Numbered from the stretch's first letter, positions 1 to 11,600 are shown. The stretch is DNA of 64,000 bases from Xenorhabdus eapokensis (GCF_001908105.1 NZ_MKGQ01000001.1:1-64000), one strand, 5' to 3'. Numbers and translations are program-made. The notes: generated by a model not told the origin, from the letters alone.

Positions 1-1925
1 ACCTTATTTCGCTGAGATTCATCATCCAGCAGCCAGACGGGCAGGTCTGCTGATGGTAACAGTTCCTGCAAATGTTGCTGCGTCAGCAATAACACCGGCC
101 GGCTGTCCGACAGTTGATAAGCCAGTCGTTCAGCCGGATATTCCGGATCGAGCGGAATATAGCCGGCTCCCGCTTTCAGGATAGCATACAGGCCAATGAT
201 CAAATCCAGACTGCGGTCAACACAAATTGCCACGCGATCATCGGGGCGTACACCTGCGGCAATCAGTTGGTGAGCCAATTGGTTAGCGTGACGGTTGAGT
301 GTCGCATAACTCAGTTGGTGCTCGCCAAACACTAACGCGGTGGCATCTGGGGTTTGCTCCACCTGTAGTTCAAACAGTTGATGGATCAATAACGTTTGTG
401 GGTATGGAAAGGCTGTATCATTGAAATCGTCTAACACTTGAGTACGTTGGTGTGGTTGCAATAGTGGTAAACTTTCCACTGGTTGCGAATCATCTTTAAC
501 CATCGCGGTTAGCAGGGTTTGCAGGTAACTGGCGATGCGTTCAACACTGGTATGGTCAAACAAATCACTGGAATATTCTAATCCCCCCACTAAACCATTT
601 TCGGTCTCATTTATCGAGAGGGACAGATCGAAATGCGAGCTGTTTTCAGTCAGGTTGATTTCACTAATAGTGATAGCTGGTAAGGCTATATTCTGCTGTC
701 CAGGGGTATTATCCACTGACATCATAACCTGAAAAATCGGGCTATGGCTGAGGCTACGAGGTGGTTTGAGTACCTCGACCAATTGTTCGAATGGCAGATC
801 TTGATGCGCGTAGGCGTTCAGTGCATGGGTCTTAACTCTGGCTAGCAGAGCGCTGACCGTTGGATTGTCATCTATTTGAATTCGCAGAGCCAGCGTGTTA
901 ACAAAAAATCCAATCAACGGCTCTAATTCGCTATATTGCCGATTAGCAACGGGTGTGCCAATTACCAGATCTTTCTGCCCGCTAAGACGGGACAGCAAAG
1001 TTGCCCATCCTGCCATCAGCGTCATAAATAATGTTGTTCCGTGACGCTGGCTAAGGTTTCTTAATCCGGCACTCAATTCCGGTGACAGCACGATATCGAC
1101 ATACCCTCCGGTATAACTCTGTTTCTCTGGGCGTGGCCTGTCTGTCGGCAGTTCCAGAAGTGCAGGAGTCCCCTGTAACGCATCGCGCCAGAAATTCACC
1201 TGTTTTTCCAGTACCTCGCCCTGTAGCCATTCTCTTTGCCAAAGGGCATAGTCGGCATATTGGAGTGTCAAGGCGGGCAGGCGATCACTCAGTCCTTCGC
1301 TGAACGCATGATAAAGAGTGGAAAGTTCGTGCATCAGGATATTGAGAGACCAGCCATCGGAAATAATATGATGCTGGGTGAATAGCAGGATATGTTCATT
1401 TTCAGCCAGTCGCAGCAGGCGCCCCCTGATCAGGGGGCCTTGTGCAAAGTTAAAGGGTTGGCTGGTTTCACGCTGGACGATATCTTCGATAGTCGTTGGC
1501 TGCTTTTGCGCAGGCAGATGGCTGAGATCTTCCACCGCCAAAGAGAAGCCACTCTCTGGTTTTCCAATAAGTTGCAGGGCCTGGCCGTCGACCATTTTGA
1601 TAGTCGTACGCAGAATTTCATGACGGGAAACAATGCTGTTGAGTGCGTCTTGCAGGGCATCTAAATTCAGATAACCTTGCAGACGCAGACCACCTGGAAT
1701 GTGGTATGCCGTTTGTGCTGCCGGATCTAACTGCGCCAAGAGCCATAAGCGTTGCTGTGCCCAGGATAGGGGAAGCGATTGCTGATCAGCGTTTCTCGGT
1801 AAAATTTGCCTTTTTTCTCCGATCTGCTTGTTTTCCCCGATTTGACTATTTTTAATGCGTTCTTTGATTTTTTTCTGGAGTACCGCTTGTCTTAATTCAA
1901 GCAGGCTTAGCTCTTTGTTACTCAT
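1..1925 (-). CDS. Nonribosomal peptide synthetase, third subunit (5' part; cut by left edge)
   Basis: The visible part is about 641 residues: a roughly 45-residue N-terminal extension, a condensation (C) domain with an intact HHIISDGWS active-site motif, and the first third of an adenylation (A) domain, ending before the P-loop-like YTSGSTG core. The pocket residues lie beyond the window, so its substrate cannot be read. The start ATG lies inside the last codons of the preceding NRPS gene (8-nt overlap, 1918-1925), which implies translational coupling. The N-terminal stretch (MSNKELSLLELRQAV) resembles the N-terminus of the two-module subunit and is probably a docking domain that receives the peptide from it. 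The C domain is very similar to the two in the neighbouring protein, as expected for duplicated modules. Whether it ends in a thioesterase is not visible. Confidence 0.93.
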   Translation of the reverse strand, partial: MSNKELSLLELRQAVLQKKIKERIKNSQIGENKQIGEKRQILPRNADQQSLPLSWAQQRLWLLAQLDPAAQTAYHIPGGLRLQGYLNLDALQDALNSIVSRHEILRTTIKMVDGQALQLIGKPESGFSLAVEDLSHLPAQKQPTTIEDIVQRETSQPFNFAQGPLIRGRLLRLAENEHILLFTQHHIISDGWSLNILMHELSTLYHAFSEGLSDRLPALTLQYADYALWQREWLQGEVLEKQVNFWRDALQGTPALLELPTDRPRPEKQSYTGGYVDIVLSPELSAGLRNLSQRHGTTLFMTLMAGWATLLSRLSGQKDLVIGTPVANRQYSELEPLIGFFVNTLALRIQIDDNPTVSALLARVKTHALNAYAHQDLPFEQLVEVLKPPRSLSHSPIFQVMMSVDNTPGQQNIALPAITISEINLTENSSHFDLSLSINETENGLVGGLEYSSDLFDHTSVERIASYLQTLLTAMVKDDSQPVESLPLLQPHQRTQVLDDFNDTAFPYPQTLLIHQLFELQVEQTPDATALVFGEHQLSYATLNRHANQLAHQLIAAGVRPDDRVAICVDRSLDLIIGLYAILKAGAGYIPLDPEYPAERLAYQLSDSRPVLLLTQQHLQELLPSADLPVWLLDDESQRNK

Positions 1926-4900
1926 TTAATTCATTATCTCCATTTAGCAGGACACGCAGTTCATCTTCGGACAAGTTTTCCAATTCTTTTTGCAGTAATT
2001 CGAGATCTTCTTGTGCGAAAAAAGTTTCAATCTGTCTTGATGCGATAAGCTCGGCGAGTTCAGAAAGTTCGGGATGGGTAAATATGTCCTGAATGGACAC
2101 TTCAAGATGGAATTCATCACGCAGTCTTGCCATTAACTGAATGATTGATAGGGAATTTCCACCTAAATCAAAGAAGCTGTCATGACGTCCTATTTGTTCT
2201 AGCCCCAATAGATTCTGTAGGATAGCGGCAATTTGCTGTTCGATTTCACCTTGGGGTGATTCGTATTCGCGGCTGGCAATGGCTGAACGATCGGGCGCTG
2301 GCAGTGCCTTGCGATCTAATTTGCCGCTTCCGGTCAACGGGAAGGCGTCCAACACAACAAACGCACCAGGCATCATATAGCTAGCCAGACGGTGATTCAG
2401 TTGTTCACGCAGGCTATTGGCCTCTAATGTGCAACCGGATTGTGGAATGACATAGGCCACCAGACGTTTGTCGCCGGTGTCTTCTTCACGGGCGATCACT
2501 ACGGCATCCCTGACACCTTCACAGGCGGCCAGTTGTGCTTCAATTTCCCCCAGTTCAATGCGGAAGCCGCGTATCTTGACTTGAAAATCGTTGCGTCCCA
2601 GATATTCAATCATGCCATCTGGTAACCAGCGTCCTAAGTCACCGGTTTTGTACATGCGCGCATTTGGCTGTGTACTGAATGGATCGGCAACAAATTTCTC
2701 TGCTGTCATCTCTGGCTTATTCAGATAACCCCGTGCAACACCTAAACCAGCGATATGAATTTCACCCCTGACACCGATAGGAACCGGTTGACCAAGGGTA
2801 TCCAAAATATAGATACGGGTATTGGGCAATGGGCGACCAATCGGAATATTGTCATTGATATAGGGAAATTGCGTGTTATCTATCGCCAGTTTATCTACGG
2901 TCAATAGTTTATCTACGGTCAATGTGGTGGCAATAACGGTGGTTTCCGTCGGGCCATAAGAGTTAATCCAGCGGCAGGATTGAGTTTCCGCGTGAGACAG
3001 CCAATTCATTAAATGACGGTGCTCTGCTTTCTCACCGCCCACAATAAGGGTGTGCAGATAGGGGCTGAAACCACTGCGTCCCGTCATCATCTCCTGTACC
3101 CAGTGATGCCAGAAGGCCGTGGGCATATCCATAATGGTGATCTTCTGATCGCGTAAGAAGGTGACGAATGTCGCATCCGGTATTCTGATATGCGGCGGGC
3201 GCAAAACCAGTGTCGCACCGGCCGCCAGAGTCGGGAAAATATCCGATACTGACGTATCAAACGCCACGGTGGCAAATTGCAGGATACGATCCCCCAATTT
3301 AGGCTCACTGGTCTGATGTTGGGCATGAATAAAGTTGACGACATTGCGGTGCTCCAGCATTACGCCTTTGGGCTGACCGGTAGAGCCGGAGGTATAGATG
3401 ATATAGGCCAGATGGTGTGGCTGAAGTCCCATTTGTTGAGCATCAGGGTTATGGTCGGGTTGTTGTGCTACCGCGTTACGATGGCGGTCATCATCCAACA
3501 ATAAGGTTGGAATATCCTGCACCGGCAAATGTGCTTGCAAATGGCGTTGAGTCAATAACCAGGCAGGTTTACTGTCTGACAATTGATAAGTCAGCCGTTC
3601 TGTGGGGTACTCTGGATCAAGGGGAATATAACCGGCACCCGCCTTAAGGATGCCATACATGCCAATGATCATCTCCAGACTGCGCTCAACGCAGATTGCG
3701 ATGCGATCATCAGGGCGCACGCCGGATGCTATCAGATAATGAGCTAACTGGTTGGCGTGGTGGTTCAGTTCGGCATAACTCAATGCAGTTTCACCGAATA
3801 TCAACGCAGTGGCATCCGGTGTCTGCGTGACTTGGTGTTCGAACAGTGAGTGGATCAGGCTATCTTGCGGATAGGCCTGAGCGGTATGGTTGAAATCGAC
3901 CAATAATTGCTTGCGTTGTTGTGGTTGCAGCAACGGTAGATCTTGTACTCGCAGAGAATCATCAGCAACCATCGCTGTTAACAGGGTTTGCAGGTAGCTT
4001 GCAAGTCGTTCAATGGTGGTACGATCAAACAGGTCACTGGCATATTCCAATTCACAGACTAACCCATTATCAGTATCGTTCATGGAAAGTGACAGATCGA
4101 AATGGGTGCTTCTTCGGGTTAACGGCAGTTCATCTATCACTAAATCGGGTAATTCAAGGGGTTGCTGTATTGGCGTGTTATCCAGCGCGAGCATGACCTG
4201 AAATATCGGGCTATAACTTAAGCTACGTGGCGGTTGCAACGCTTCGACCAATTGCTCAAAGGGTAAGTCTTGGTGGACATAGGCGGCCAGTGCATGGGCT
4301 TTGACTTGCGCCAATAACGTACCGACGGTGGGGTTATCTTCCAGTTTCACCCTGAGCGCCAGCGTATTGGCAAAGAAACCGATCAACGGTTCTAATTCGC
4401 GGTGCTGACGGTTGGCGATCGGTGTCCCAATAACCATGTCTGGTTGACCACTGATGCGGGCAAGCAAGATTGACCATGCAGTGAGTAAAGTCATAAATAG
4501 TGTGGAACTGTGGCGCTGGCTCAATGCCTTTAAGCTGTCACTTAATGCAGGTGGAAGGGTGAATGCCACTTGATCCCCACGGTAGCTCTGAACCGCAGGA
4601 CGTGCTCTGTCTGTCGGCAGTTCCAGTAACGCAGGGGCATCTTGCAGTGCTTCTCGCCAGAAATTGACCTGTTTTTCCAGTATTTCACCTTGCAGCCATT
4701 GCCGCTGCCAGAGAGCATAGTCAGCATATTGCACTGTCAGTGCAGGCAATGGATCGTCTTGTCCTTGAATGAAAGCACGGTAGAGAGTGGTCAATTCATA
4801 TATCAGGATGTTTAGTGACCAGCCATCCGAAATCATGTGGTGCTGGGTCAACAACAGAACATGTTCATCATTGGTAAGTTTCAGCAATTGCCCGCGGATT

Positions 4901-7900
4901 AATGGTTCCAGAGCAAAATCAAAGGGATGGTTGGTCTCAAATTGCGCGGCGGCATCAATAGCAACCTGTTTTTCTGCCTCAGCTAATTGACGGAGATCTT
5001 TAATGGTCAAATTAAAGCCACGATCCGCATTAGCAATCATTTGCTGAGCTGTGCCTTCTTCCATTTTAATCGTTGTACGCAGAATTTCATGGCGGGCAAC
5101 GATCTTATCCAAAGCCGCTTGCAGCGCATTCAGGTTTAGTTGTCCTTGCAGTCGCAATCCGCCAGAGATGTGATATGCCGTCTGGGCGGCAGGATCTAAC
5201 TGTGCCAGGAACCACAGGCGCTGTTGTGCCCAGGAGAGGGGTAGAATGTGTTGCCGGTCGGCAGGTAATATCACCGGTGGTGTGGAATGCGGCGCTGGTC
5301 GATTGGCTGTACCCAGTGAGTGTGCCAAATCTGACAAAATGGGATGGGTGAAGAGATGTTGCAAGTCAACTTTGCTGTTGAAAACCTGGCGTAAGCGGGT
5401 AGCCATTTGTACCGTCAGTAAAGAGTGACCACCTAACTCAAAGAAATTGTCATGACGTCCCACTTGCTCCAGCCCAAGCAGAGATTGCCAGACTTCCGCC
5501 AGTTTCTGCTCAATTTCCCCTTGAGGGGCTTCGTATTCACGGCTGGCGATGGCAGTCTGATCCGGTGCAGGCAAGGCCTTGCGATCTAATTTACCGCTAC
5601 CGGTCAGAGGAAATGCATCCAGTATCACAAATGCACTGGGGATCATGTGCTCCATCAGATGGATGCTTAATTGTTCACGCAGGTGGGAAGGTGTGAGCGT
5701 AACATCAGGTTGTGGTATCAGGTAGGCGACCAGACGCTTGTCGCCAGCCGTTTCTTCACGGGCAATGACCACCACATCTTTGACGCCATCACAGGCAGCC
5801 AATTGCGCTTCGATTTCTCCCAATTCAATACGGAAACCACGCAGTTTGACCTGAAAATCATTGCGCCCTAAATATTCAATCGTGCCGTCTGGCAGCCAGC
5901 GCCCCAGATCACCGCTTTTATACAGGCGAGCATCAGGCTCTTTGCTGAATGGATCGGGTACGAAGCGTTCTGCTGTCAATTCCGGTCGGTTCAAATAACC
6001 ACGGGCGACACCGGCACCACCAATATAAATCTCTCCACTAACCCCGATGGGAACGGGTTGACCGAAGGGATCAAGAAGATAAATGCGCGAATTAGCATTG
6101 GGGCGACCAATGGGAATACTGTTGGCAATTTCGTCGGAAGAGCCGCTATTGAGTATCAATGAGGTCACGATAACGGTGGTTTCAGTTGGGCCATAGGTGT
6201 TAATCCAACGGCAGAATTGCGTTTCTGGCAACGATTGCCAATCGACCCAATGGCGGTATTCCGCTTTCTCCCCACCGACAATGACCGTATGCAGGTAAGG
6301 GCTGAAACCTGTACGATCGGCTTTCATCTCCTGTACCCATTGGTGCCAGAACGCAGTCGGCACATCCATGATGGTGATTTTCTGCTGCTGTAAAAAGTCA
6401 ATAAACTCCGTATCTGGCACACGAATATGGGCAGGACGCAGAACTAAAGTTGCTCCCGCGGCCAGTGTCGGGAAAATATCCGATACGGAGGTATCAAACG
6501 CCATAGTCGCAAATTGCAAAATGCGATCCCCTGGTTGGGGTTGGCTGATTTGATGTTGAGCATGAATAAAGTTGACGACATTGTGGTGTTCCAGCATCAC
6601 CCCTTTAGGTAATCCGGTCGAACCGGAGGTGTAGATGATATAGGCCAGATGGTGTGGCAGAAGCCCTAATTGGCTGGCATCAGGATTGTGGTTCGGCTGT
6701 TGTGCCACAACATTGAGATGATGCCCATCATCCAGTAACCAGACCGGAACCTCCGTCGACGGTAAACTCGCCTGTAAATGTTTTTCGGTCAGTAATAACT
6801 TTGGTGTGCTATCTGATAATTGATAAGCCAGCCGTTCGGCAGGATATTCCGGATCGAAGGGAACGTAACCTGCCCCTGCTTTGAGAATTCCCAACATGCC
6901 AATGATCATATTCAGGCTGCGCCCGACACACAGTGCTACGCGGTCGTCTGGGTGTATGCCAAAGGCAATCAGGCTGTGAGCCAGTTGGTTGGCACGTTGG
7001 TTCAATTCTGCATAATTCAGTTGCGTATCCTGATATAGCAAGGCAATAGCATCAGGCGTCGACTCTGCTTGTTGTTCAAATAGCTGGTGGATCAACTTAT
7101 CCTGTGGGTAGGTGAGGGAAGTATCGTTAAAATCTACCAACAATTGCTTGCGCTGTTGGGGGGTCATTAACGGCAGTTCAGCCACCCGTTGGCTATCATC
7201 AGCCACCATTGCCACCAGCAACGTGTTTAACTGGCCGACTATCCGTTCAATCGTAGCGTGATCGAACAGATCACAGGCATATTCCAGATCACCCACTAAC
7301 CCATTTTCTGTTTCATCCAGGGTTAAAGTCAGGTCAAAGTAAGCGCTATCTCTGATTAATGACCGCTCATTCAATACCAATCCCGGCAGCTCAAAATGCC
7401 GTTGTCCCGGCGTATTATTGGTTGCCAGCATCACCTGAAAGATCGGGCTATGACTTAGGCTACGCGGCGGTTGTAAGATCTCGACCAATTGTTCGAAGGG
7501 CAGGTCTTGATGGGCAAAGGCATTGATTGCCTGTGCTTTCACTTGTGTCAGGAGTTCACTGACACTGGGGTTATCGTGCACTTGCACACGTAATGCCAGT
7601 GTATTGGCAAAAAAGCCGATTAAAGGCGCTAATTCAGGTTGTTGACGATTAGCAATGGGAGTGCCAATGACAATATCATCCTGACCACTGAGGCGGCAGA
7701 GCAATGTCGCCCATCCAGCCAATAACGTCATAAATAAGGTGGTTCCGTGGCGCTGGCTGAGTGCTTTTAAACCTGCCTGCAATGCGGGAGGGAGGGCAAT
7801 ATTAATGCGTCCACCGAGATAGCTTTGTTTTGCAGGGCGCGGACGGTCGGTAGGTAATTCCAGAAGCGCGGGAGCCCCTTGCAGGGTGTGACACCAGAAC

Positions 7901-8619
7901 TCGACCTGTTTTTCCAGCACCTTTCCTTGCCGTTCATTTTTCTGCCAAAGAACATAATCAGCATACTGAATGGTCAAGGCGGGCATAGGATCAGGTTGCC
8001 CTTGACTGAAGGCGCGATAAAGTGTGGACAGCTCTTGCATCAATACACTGACTGACCAACCATCAGAGATAATATGATGCTGAGTTAATAGCAGAATATG
8101 CTGATCTTCGGCCAGTTTCAGCAAACGTCCCCGTGCCAGCGGGCCACTCACAAAATCAAAAGGGTGATTTGCTTCAAGATAAGCTATTTTTTCAATCGCC
8201 GCTTGCTGTTCTGCGCGTGTGACAGAGTGCAGGCTGAGATCTTCTTGGATCAGGGGAAAACCACAATCTGCATCATGAATGATTTGTTGTGCTTCGCCTT
8301 CTACTGCCACGATGGTAGTCCGCAAAATTTCATGGCGCGCCACAATACGATCCAAGGCGGCTTGCAAGGCATTCAGATTCAGTTTGCCTTGCAGGTTCAA
8401 CCCGACTGACATATGGTATGCCGTTTGTGCAGCAGGATCTAATTGAGCAAGGAACCATAAGCGTTGTTGTGTCCAGAATAATGGCACGCCGTTATCCCGC
8501 GGTTGAGCCGTGATTGGTGTTTTTTGAGTAGACTTGCGGGTCAGTTTTGCTGATTGAGCTAACTCAAGTAGTCTTCTGCGTTCCGTTAAGGGTAGAGATG
8601 AAAGCTCGTTATTATTCAT
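1918..8619 (-). CDS. Nonribosomal peptide synthetase, two modules (C-A-T-C-A-T), PaxB-like
   Basis: A 2233-residue assembly-line enzyme that should add two amino acids to a carrier-bound chain. Order: N-terminal extension (1-40), C1 (HHIISDG at 181-187), A1 with YIIYTSGSTG and YKSGDLGRW cores, T1 with LGGHSL, then C2 (HHMISDGWS), A2 and T2 with LGGNSL, and an acidic tail (SEDELRVLLNGDNELNE) that looks like a C-terminal docking segment. Pocket residues read by alignment to the GrsA positions are D-T-S-D-I-G-T-V-I for A1 and D-T-S-D-I-G-S-V-I for A2, so both modules probably take the same residue. I do not recognise the code; Asp at position 278 would suit a cationic side chain such as lysine, which is inference. 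There is no epimerisation or thioesterase domain. It lies 36 bp after the one-module subunit and overlaps the next gene by 8 nt. The one-module plus two-module layout resembles PaxA/PaxB of Xenorhabdus. Confidence 0.95.
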   Translation of the reverse strand: MNNNELSSLPLTERRRLLELAQSAKLTRKSTQKTPITAQPRDNGVPLFWTQQRLWFLAQLDPAAQTAYHMSVGLNLQGKLNLNALQAALDRIVARHEILRTTIVAVEGEAQQIIHDADCGFPLIQEDLSLHSVTRAEQQAAIEKIAYLEANHPFDFVSGPLARGRLLKLAEDQHILLLTQHHIISDGWSVSVLMQELSTLYRAFSQGQPDPMPALTIQYADYVLWQKNERQGKVLEKQVEFWCHTLQGAPALLELPTDRPRPAKQSYLGGRINIALPPALQAGLKALSQRHGTTLFMTLLAGWATLLCRLSGQDDIVIGTPIANRQQPELAPLIGFFANTLALRVQVHDNPSVSELLTQVKAQAINAFAHQDLPFEQLVEILQPPRSLSHSPIFQVMLATNNTPGQRHFELPGLVLNERSLIRDSAYFDLTLTLDETENGLVGDLEYACDLFDHATIERIVGQLNTLLVAMVADDSQRVAELPLMTPQQRKQLLVDFNDTSLTYPQDKLIHQLFEQQAESTPDAIALLYQDTQLNYAELNQRANQLAHSLIAFGIHPDDRVALCVGRSLNMIIGMLGILKAGAGYVPFDPEYPAERLAYQLSDSTPKLLLTEKHLQASLPSTEVPVWLLDDGHHLNVVAQQPNHNPDASQLGLLPHHLAYIIYTSGSTGLPKGVMLEHHNVVNFIHAQHQISQPQPGDRILQFATMAFDTSVSDIFPTLAAGATLVLRPAHIRVPDTEFIDFLQQQKITIMDVPTAFWHQWVQEMKADRTGFSPYLHTVIVGGEKAEYRHWVDWQSLPETQFCRWINTYGPTETTVIVTSLILNSGSSDEIANSIPIGRPNANSRIYLLDPFGQPVPIGVSGEIYIGGAGVARGYLNRPELTAERFVPDPFSKEPDARLYKSGDLGRWLPDGTIEYLGRNDFQVKLRGFRIELGEIEAQLAACDGVKDVVVIAREETAGDKRLVAYLIPQPDVTLTPSHLREQLSIHLMEHMIPSAFVILDAFPLTGSGKLDRKALPAPDQTAIASREYEAPQGEIEQKLAEVWQSLLGLEQVGRHDNFFELGGHSLLTVQMATRLRQVFNSKVDLQHLFTHPILSDLAHSLGTANRPAPHSTPPVILPADRQHILPLSWAQQRLWFLAQLDPAAQTAYHISGGLRLQGQLNLNALQAALDKIVARHEILRTTIKMEEGTAQQMIANADRGFNLTIKDLRQLAEAEKQVAIDAAAQFETNHPFDFALEPLIRGQLLKLTNDEHVLLLTQHHMISDGWSLNILIYELTTLYRAFIQGQDDPLPALTVQYADYALWQRQWLQGEILEKQVNFWREALQDAPALLELPTDRARPAVQSYRGDQVAFTLPPALSDSLKALSQRHSSTLFMTLLTAWSILLARISGQPDMVIGTPIANRQHRELEPLIGFFANTLALRVKLEDNPTVGTLLAQVKAHALAAYVHQDLPFEQLVEALQPPRSLSYSPIFQVMLALDNTPIQQPLELPDLVIDELPLTRRSTHFDLSLSMNDTDNGLVCELEYASDLFDRTTIERLASYLQTLLTAMVADDSLRVQDLPLLQPQQRKQLLVDFNHTAQAYPQDSLIHSLFEHQVTQTPDATALIFGETALSYAELNHHANQLAHYLIASGVRPDDRIAICVERSLEMIIGMYGILKAGAGYIPLDPEYPTERLTYQLSDSKPAWLLTQRHLQAHLPVQDIPTLLLDDDRHRNAVAQQPDHNPDAQQMGLQPHHLAYIIYTSGSTGQPKGVMLEHRNVVNFIHAQHQTSEPKLGDRILQFATVAFDTSVSDIFPTLAAGATLVLRPPHIRIPDATFVTFLRDQKITIMDMPTAFWHHWVQEMMTGRSGFSPYLHTLIVGGEKAEHRHLMNWLSHAETQSCRWINSYGPTETTVIATTLTVDKLLTVDKLAIDNTQFPYINDNIPIGRPLPNTRIYILDTLGQPVPIGVRGEIHIAGLGVARGYLNKPEMTAEKFVADPFSTQPNARMYKTGDLGRWLPDGMIEYLGRNDFQVKIRGFRIELGEIEAQLAACEGVRDAVVIAREEDTGDKRLVAYVIPQSGCTLEANSLREQLNHRLASYMMPGAFVVLDAFPLTGSGKLDRKALPAPDRSAIASREYESPQGEIEQQIAAILQNLLGLEQIGRHDSFFDLGGNSLSIIQLMARLRDEFHLEVSIQDIFTHPELSELAELIASRQIETFFAQEDLELLQKELENLSEDELRVLLNGDNELNE
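2890..2923. repeat. 18-bp tandem duplication inside the A2 adenylation domain
   Basis: The unit tttatctacggtcaat occurs at 2890-2905 and again at 2908-2923 (period 18 bp). It is in frame and makes the protein read LTVDKLLTVDK just after the YGPTE core of A2. The A1 domain of the same protein lacks this insertion, so it is a local slippage duplication in a surface loop rather than a family feature. Confidence 0.85.
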
Positions 8620-8655
8620 TGAATGATCACCAGTTAAAACAAAGTAAAATAGAAT

Positions 8656-11600
8656 CTAATTCATTGATTTATAAATCTCTTGCAGAGACTCTGAATCAAA
8701 TTGCAGTAATAGAGAGTCGATAATGCATGCTTCAAGTTGACAGAGGGTTGGATGGGAAAACAGTTGATGAATAGATAATTCAACATCAAATGCTTGTTTG
8801 ATTTGTGACTGTAGCTGTAGCACTAACAAAGAGTGACCGCCCAATTCAAAGAAGTTGTCATAGCGGCTTACCCGATCCAATCCCAATAATGCTTGCCAAA
8901 TGGCGGCCAACTGCTCTTCGGTTTCACCTTCTGGAGGGGCATATTCACGACTTGACATAGCCGCGTGATCGGGAGCAGGCAAGGCCTTGCGATCGAGTTT
9001 GCCATTTGGAGAGAGAGGAAACGTCTCCAGCATCACAAAGGCGCTCGGTATCATGTAATCGGCAAGAGTTCGGCTCAATTGTTCACGCAGTTGAGAAATG
9101 CTCGGTGCGCTATCCTGATTTGGGATCAAATAGGCAACCAGTCGTTTGTCATTGGTGCCATTTTCACGGGCAACAACCACCGCGTCACGAATACCGGCAC
9201 ATTGGGTCAGGCGGGTTTCAATTTCACCCAATTCAATGCGTAATCCGCGAATTTTGACCTGAAAATCATTGCGTCCCAGATAGGTGATACTGCCGTCTGG
9301 TAGCCAACGTGCCAGATCGCCCGTTTTATACAGACGAGCAGCAGGATCAGTATTGAATGGGTCGTTAATAAAACGTTCAGCAGTCAACTCCGGCAGGTTC
9401 AAATAGCCACGGGCGACACCGACTCCCCCAATGTGAATTTCACCCGCCACACCAATTGGAACGACTTCTCCGTGGGGATCGAGAATATAGATTTGGGTAT
9501 TGGAAATAGGATACCCAATCGGTACTTGCCCGATATAGCGATCCGGCACACATTGCCAGGCAGTGACATCAATGGCTGCCTCCGTGGGGCCGTATAAATT
9601 ATGCAACTCACTGTGAGGCAAGTGGGACAGACAGTGTTGTTGCAAGGCATAGGGTAACGCTTCCCCACTGCATAAAATTTGGCGCAGAGACAGGCAGCGT
9701 CCGGCCGGAATGTCATGGAGAAAACTTTGCAACATGGAAGGCACAAAATGGATCGTCGTGATCTGACGATGTTCTATCTCTTCCAATAAATAGTGCGGCT
9801 CTTTGTGACCGCCAGGGCGAGCCATGACTAATCGGGCGCCAAACATCAGCGGAAGGAAGAATTCCCAAACAGAAACATCAAAACTAAAGGGTGTTTTTTG
9901 TAAAACGCGATCTTGTGGGGTTAATTGATAAGTCTCCTGCGCCCAGAGTAAACGGTTAACCACACTGCGGTGCTCATTCATCACCCCTTTGGGTAATCCG
10001 GTTGAACCAGAGGTGTAGAGGACATAGGCCAGATGACGCGATGTCAGCCCTAAATTAGCGACCTCTAAGTTATCATCGTCTTGGCGGGCAATATCAGCCT
10101 GAATGGTGGGATTATCCAAAAACCAAACAGGAATTCCGGTCACGGGCAGTTGTTCTTGTAAGCCATGATGGGTTAGCAGGATCACAGGTTCACTGTCTGA
10201 CAGAATATAAGCGAGCCTGTCTGTCGGATATTCAGGATCGAGCGGCACATAAGCAGCCCCCGCTTTTAAAATTCCCAGCAGACTGATGACCATATCCAGA
10301 CTGCGCTCCATACAAATGGCGATGCGATCATCTGGATGAATTCCCGCTGCGACAAGAGCGTGAGCCAGTTGGTTAGCCCGCTGATTCAATTCCTTATAAC
10401 TGAGTTGAGTATTCCCACACCGCAGCGCAATTGCAGTTGGATTGCGTGCTGCTTGTTGCTCAATAAATGGATGGATTAAAGCGTGTTGCGGGAAGGGTTT
10501 GTCGGTATTGTTGAAATCATGGAGGATTTGTTGACGTGCCTGTTCATCTAGCAATGGCAAACGATCAATTGTTTGTTGTTCGTCATCGGCCATCGCTTCC
10601 AGCAGAGTCAGGAGATTCTGCATAAGCTGGGAAATGAATGCTGCATCAAATATTGCAGTGTCATAATAAAAGGTATAACCGATATGATCGCCAGATTCTA
10701 AGACATTTATCATCAATGGCACGGGGACATCGGCATAGAGAGGATATGAGAAAGACCGCAACTCTGCATTTCCCCACTGTACCGTTGCATTGTCATCTTC
10801 CGCCATCCAGAGGCTGGTTAGATCACCCAGATAGCGGGCTTTCTGGAATATCATGACTGTCTGGAAAACGGGGTGAACTTCTGCATTGCGTTGCAGTTTC
10901 AGGTGTTCCAGTACCTTAGAGAACGGATATTTCTGGTTTTCAATACCCTGTCGGATGGTTTTCGTTGCTTGTGTGATATGTTCCTGTACTGTCATATCAC
11001 CGTTTATCTGGCAGCGTAAAGCGACGGGATTGATAAATTCGCCGACTAATTTTCCCCAACGAGCCCGACCTCTTCCCGGTAAGATAGAACCGATAATGAC
11101 ATCATCCACTTCGGTATAACGGCTCAGAAGAATCTGATAGGCGGCCAGAAAAACCGCAAACAGGCTGTTATCATATTTTAGAGCCAGTGTTTGCAGCTTA
11201 TGCGTCAATGAGTTGTTAATTATTTTCTTTAAAGATATTTTTCCTGTCGCGGGTAGCGTGCTGTTTTTAGGCGGCCATTGCGAAACAGTCAAATCGCCCG
11301 CCAATATGTTTTGCCAGAATTGTTGTTGTTTTTTGGCGCTGGCACTTTTTAACCATTGTTGTTGCCATTCCACATAATCGTGAAACCTATTTTCTGGTGC
11401 GGGTTCCAGCGGTTTTGCAGAAAGCAGGGCATCGAGTTCATCTAACAGTATCCAATAAGACCAGCCATCAACCGCCAGATGATCAAAGGTCAAAACCATT
11501 ACGCTTTCTTGTTGATTGCGTTGATACCAACTGGCATAAACCCGCAGCGGATGGGCTAGATCAAACATATGCCAGCAATCATCTTGAACACGTTGTTTAA

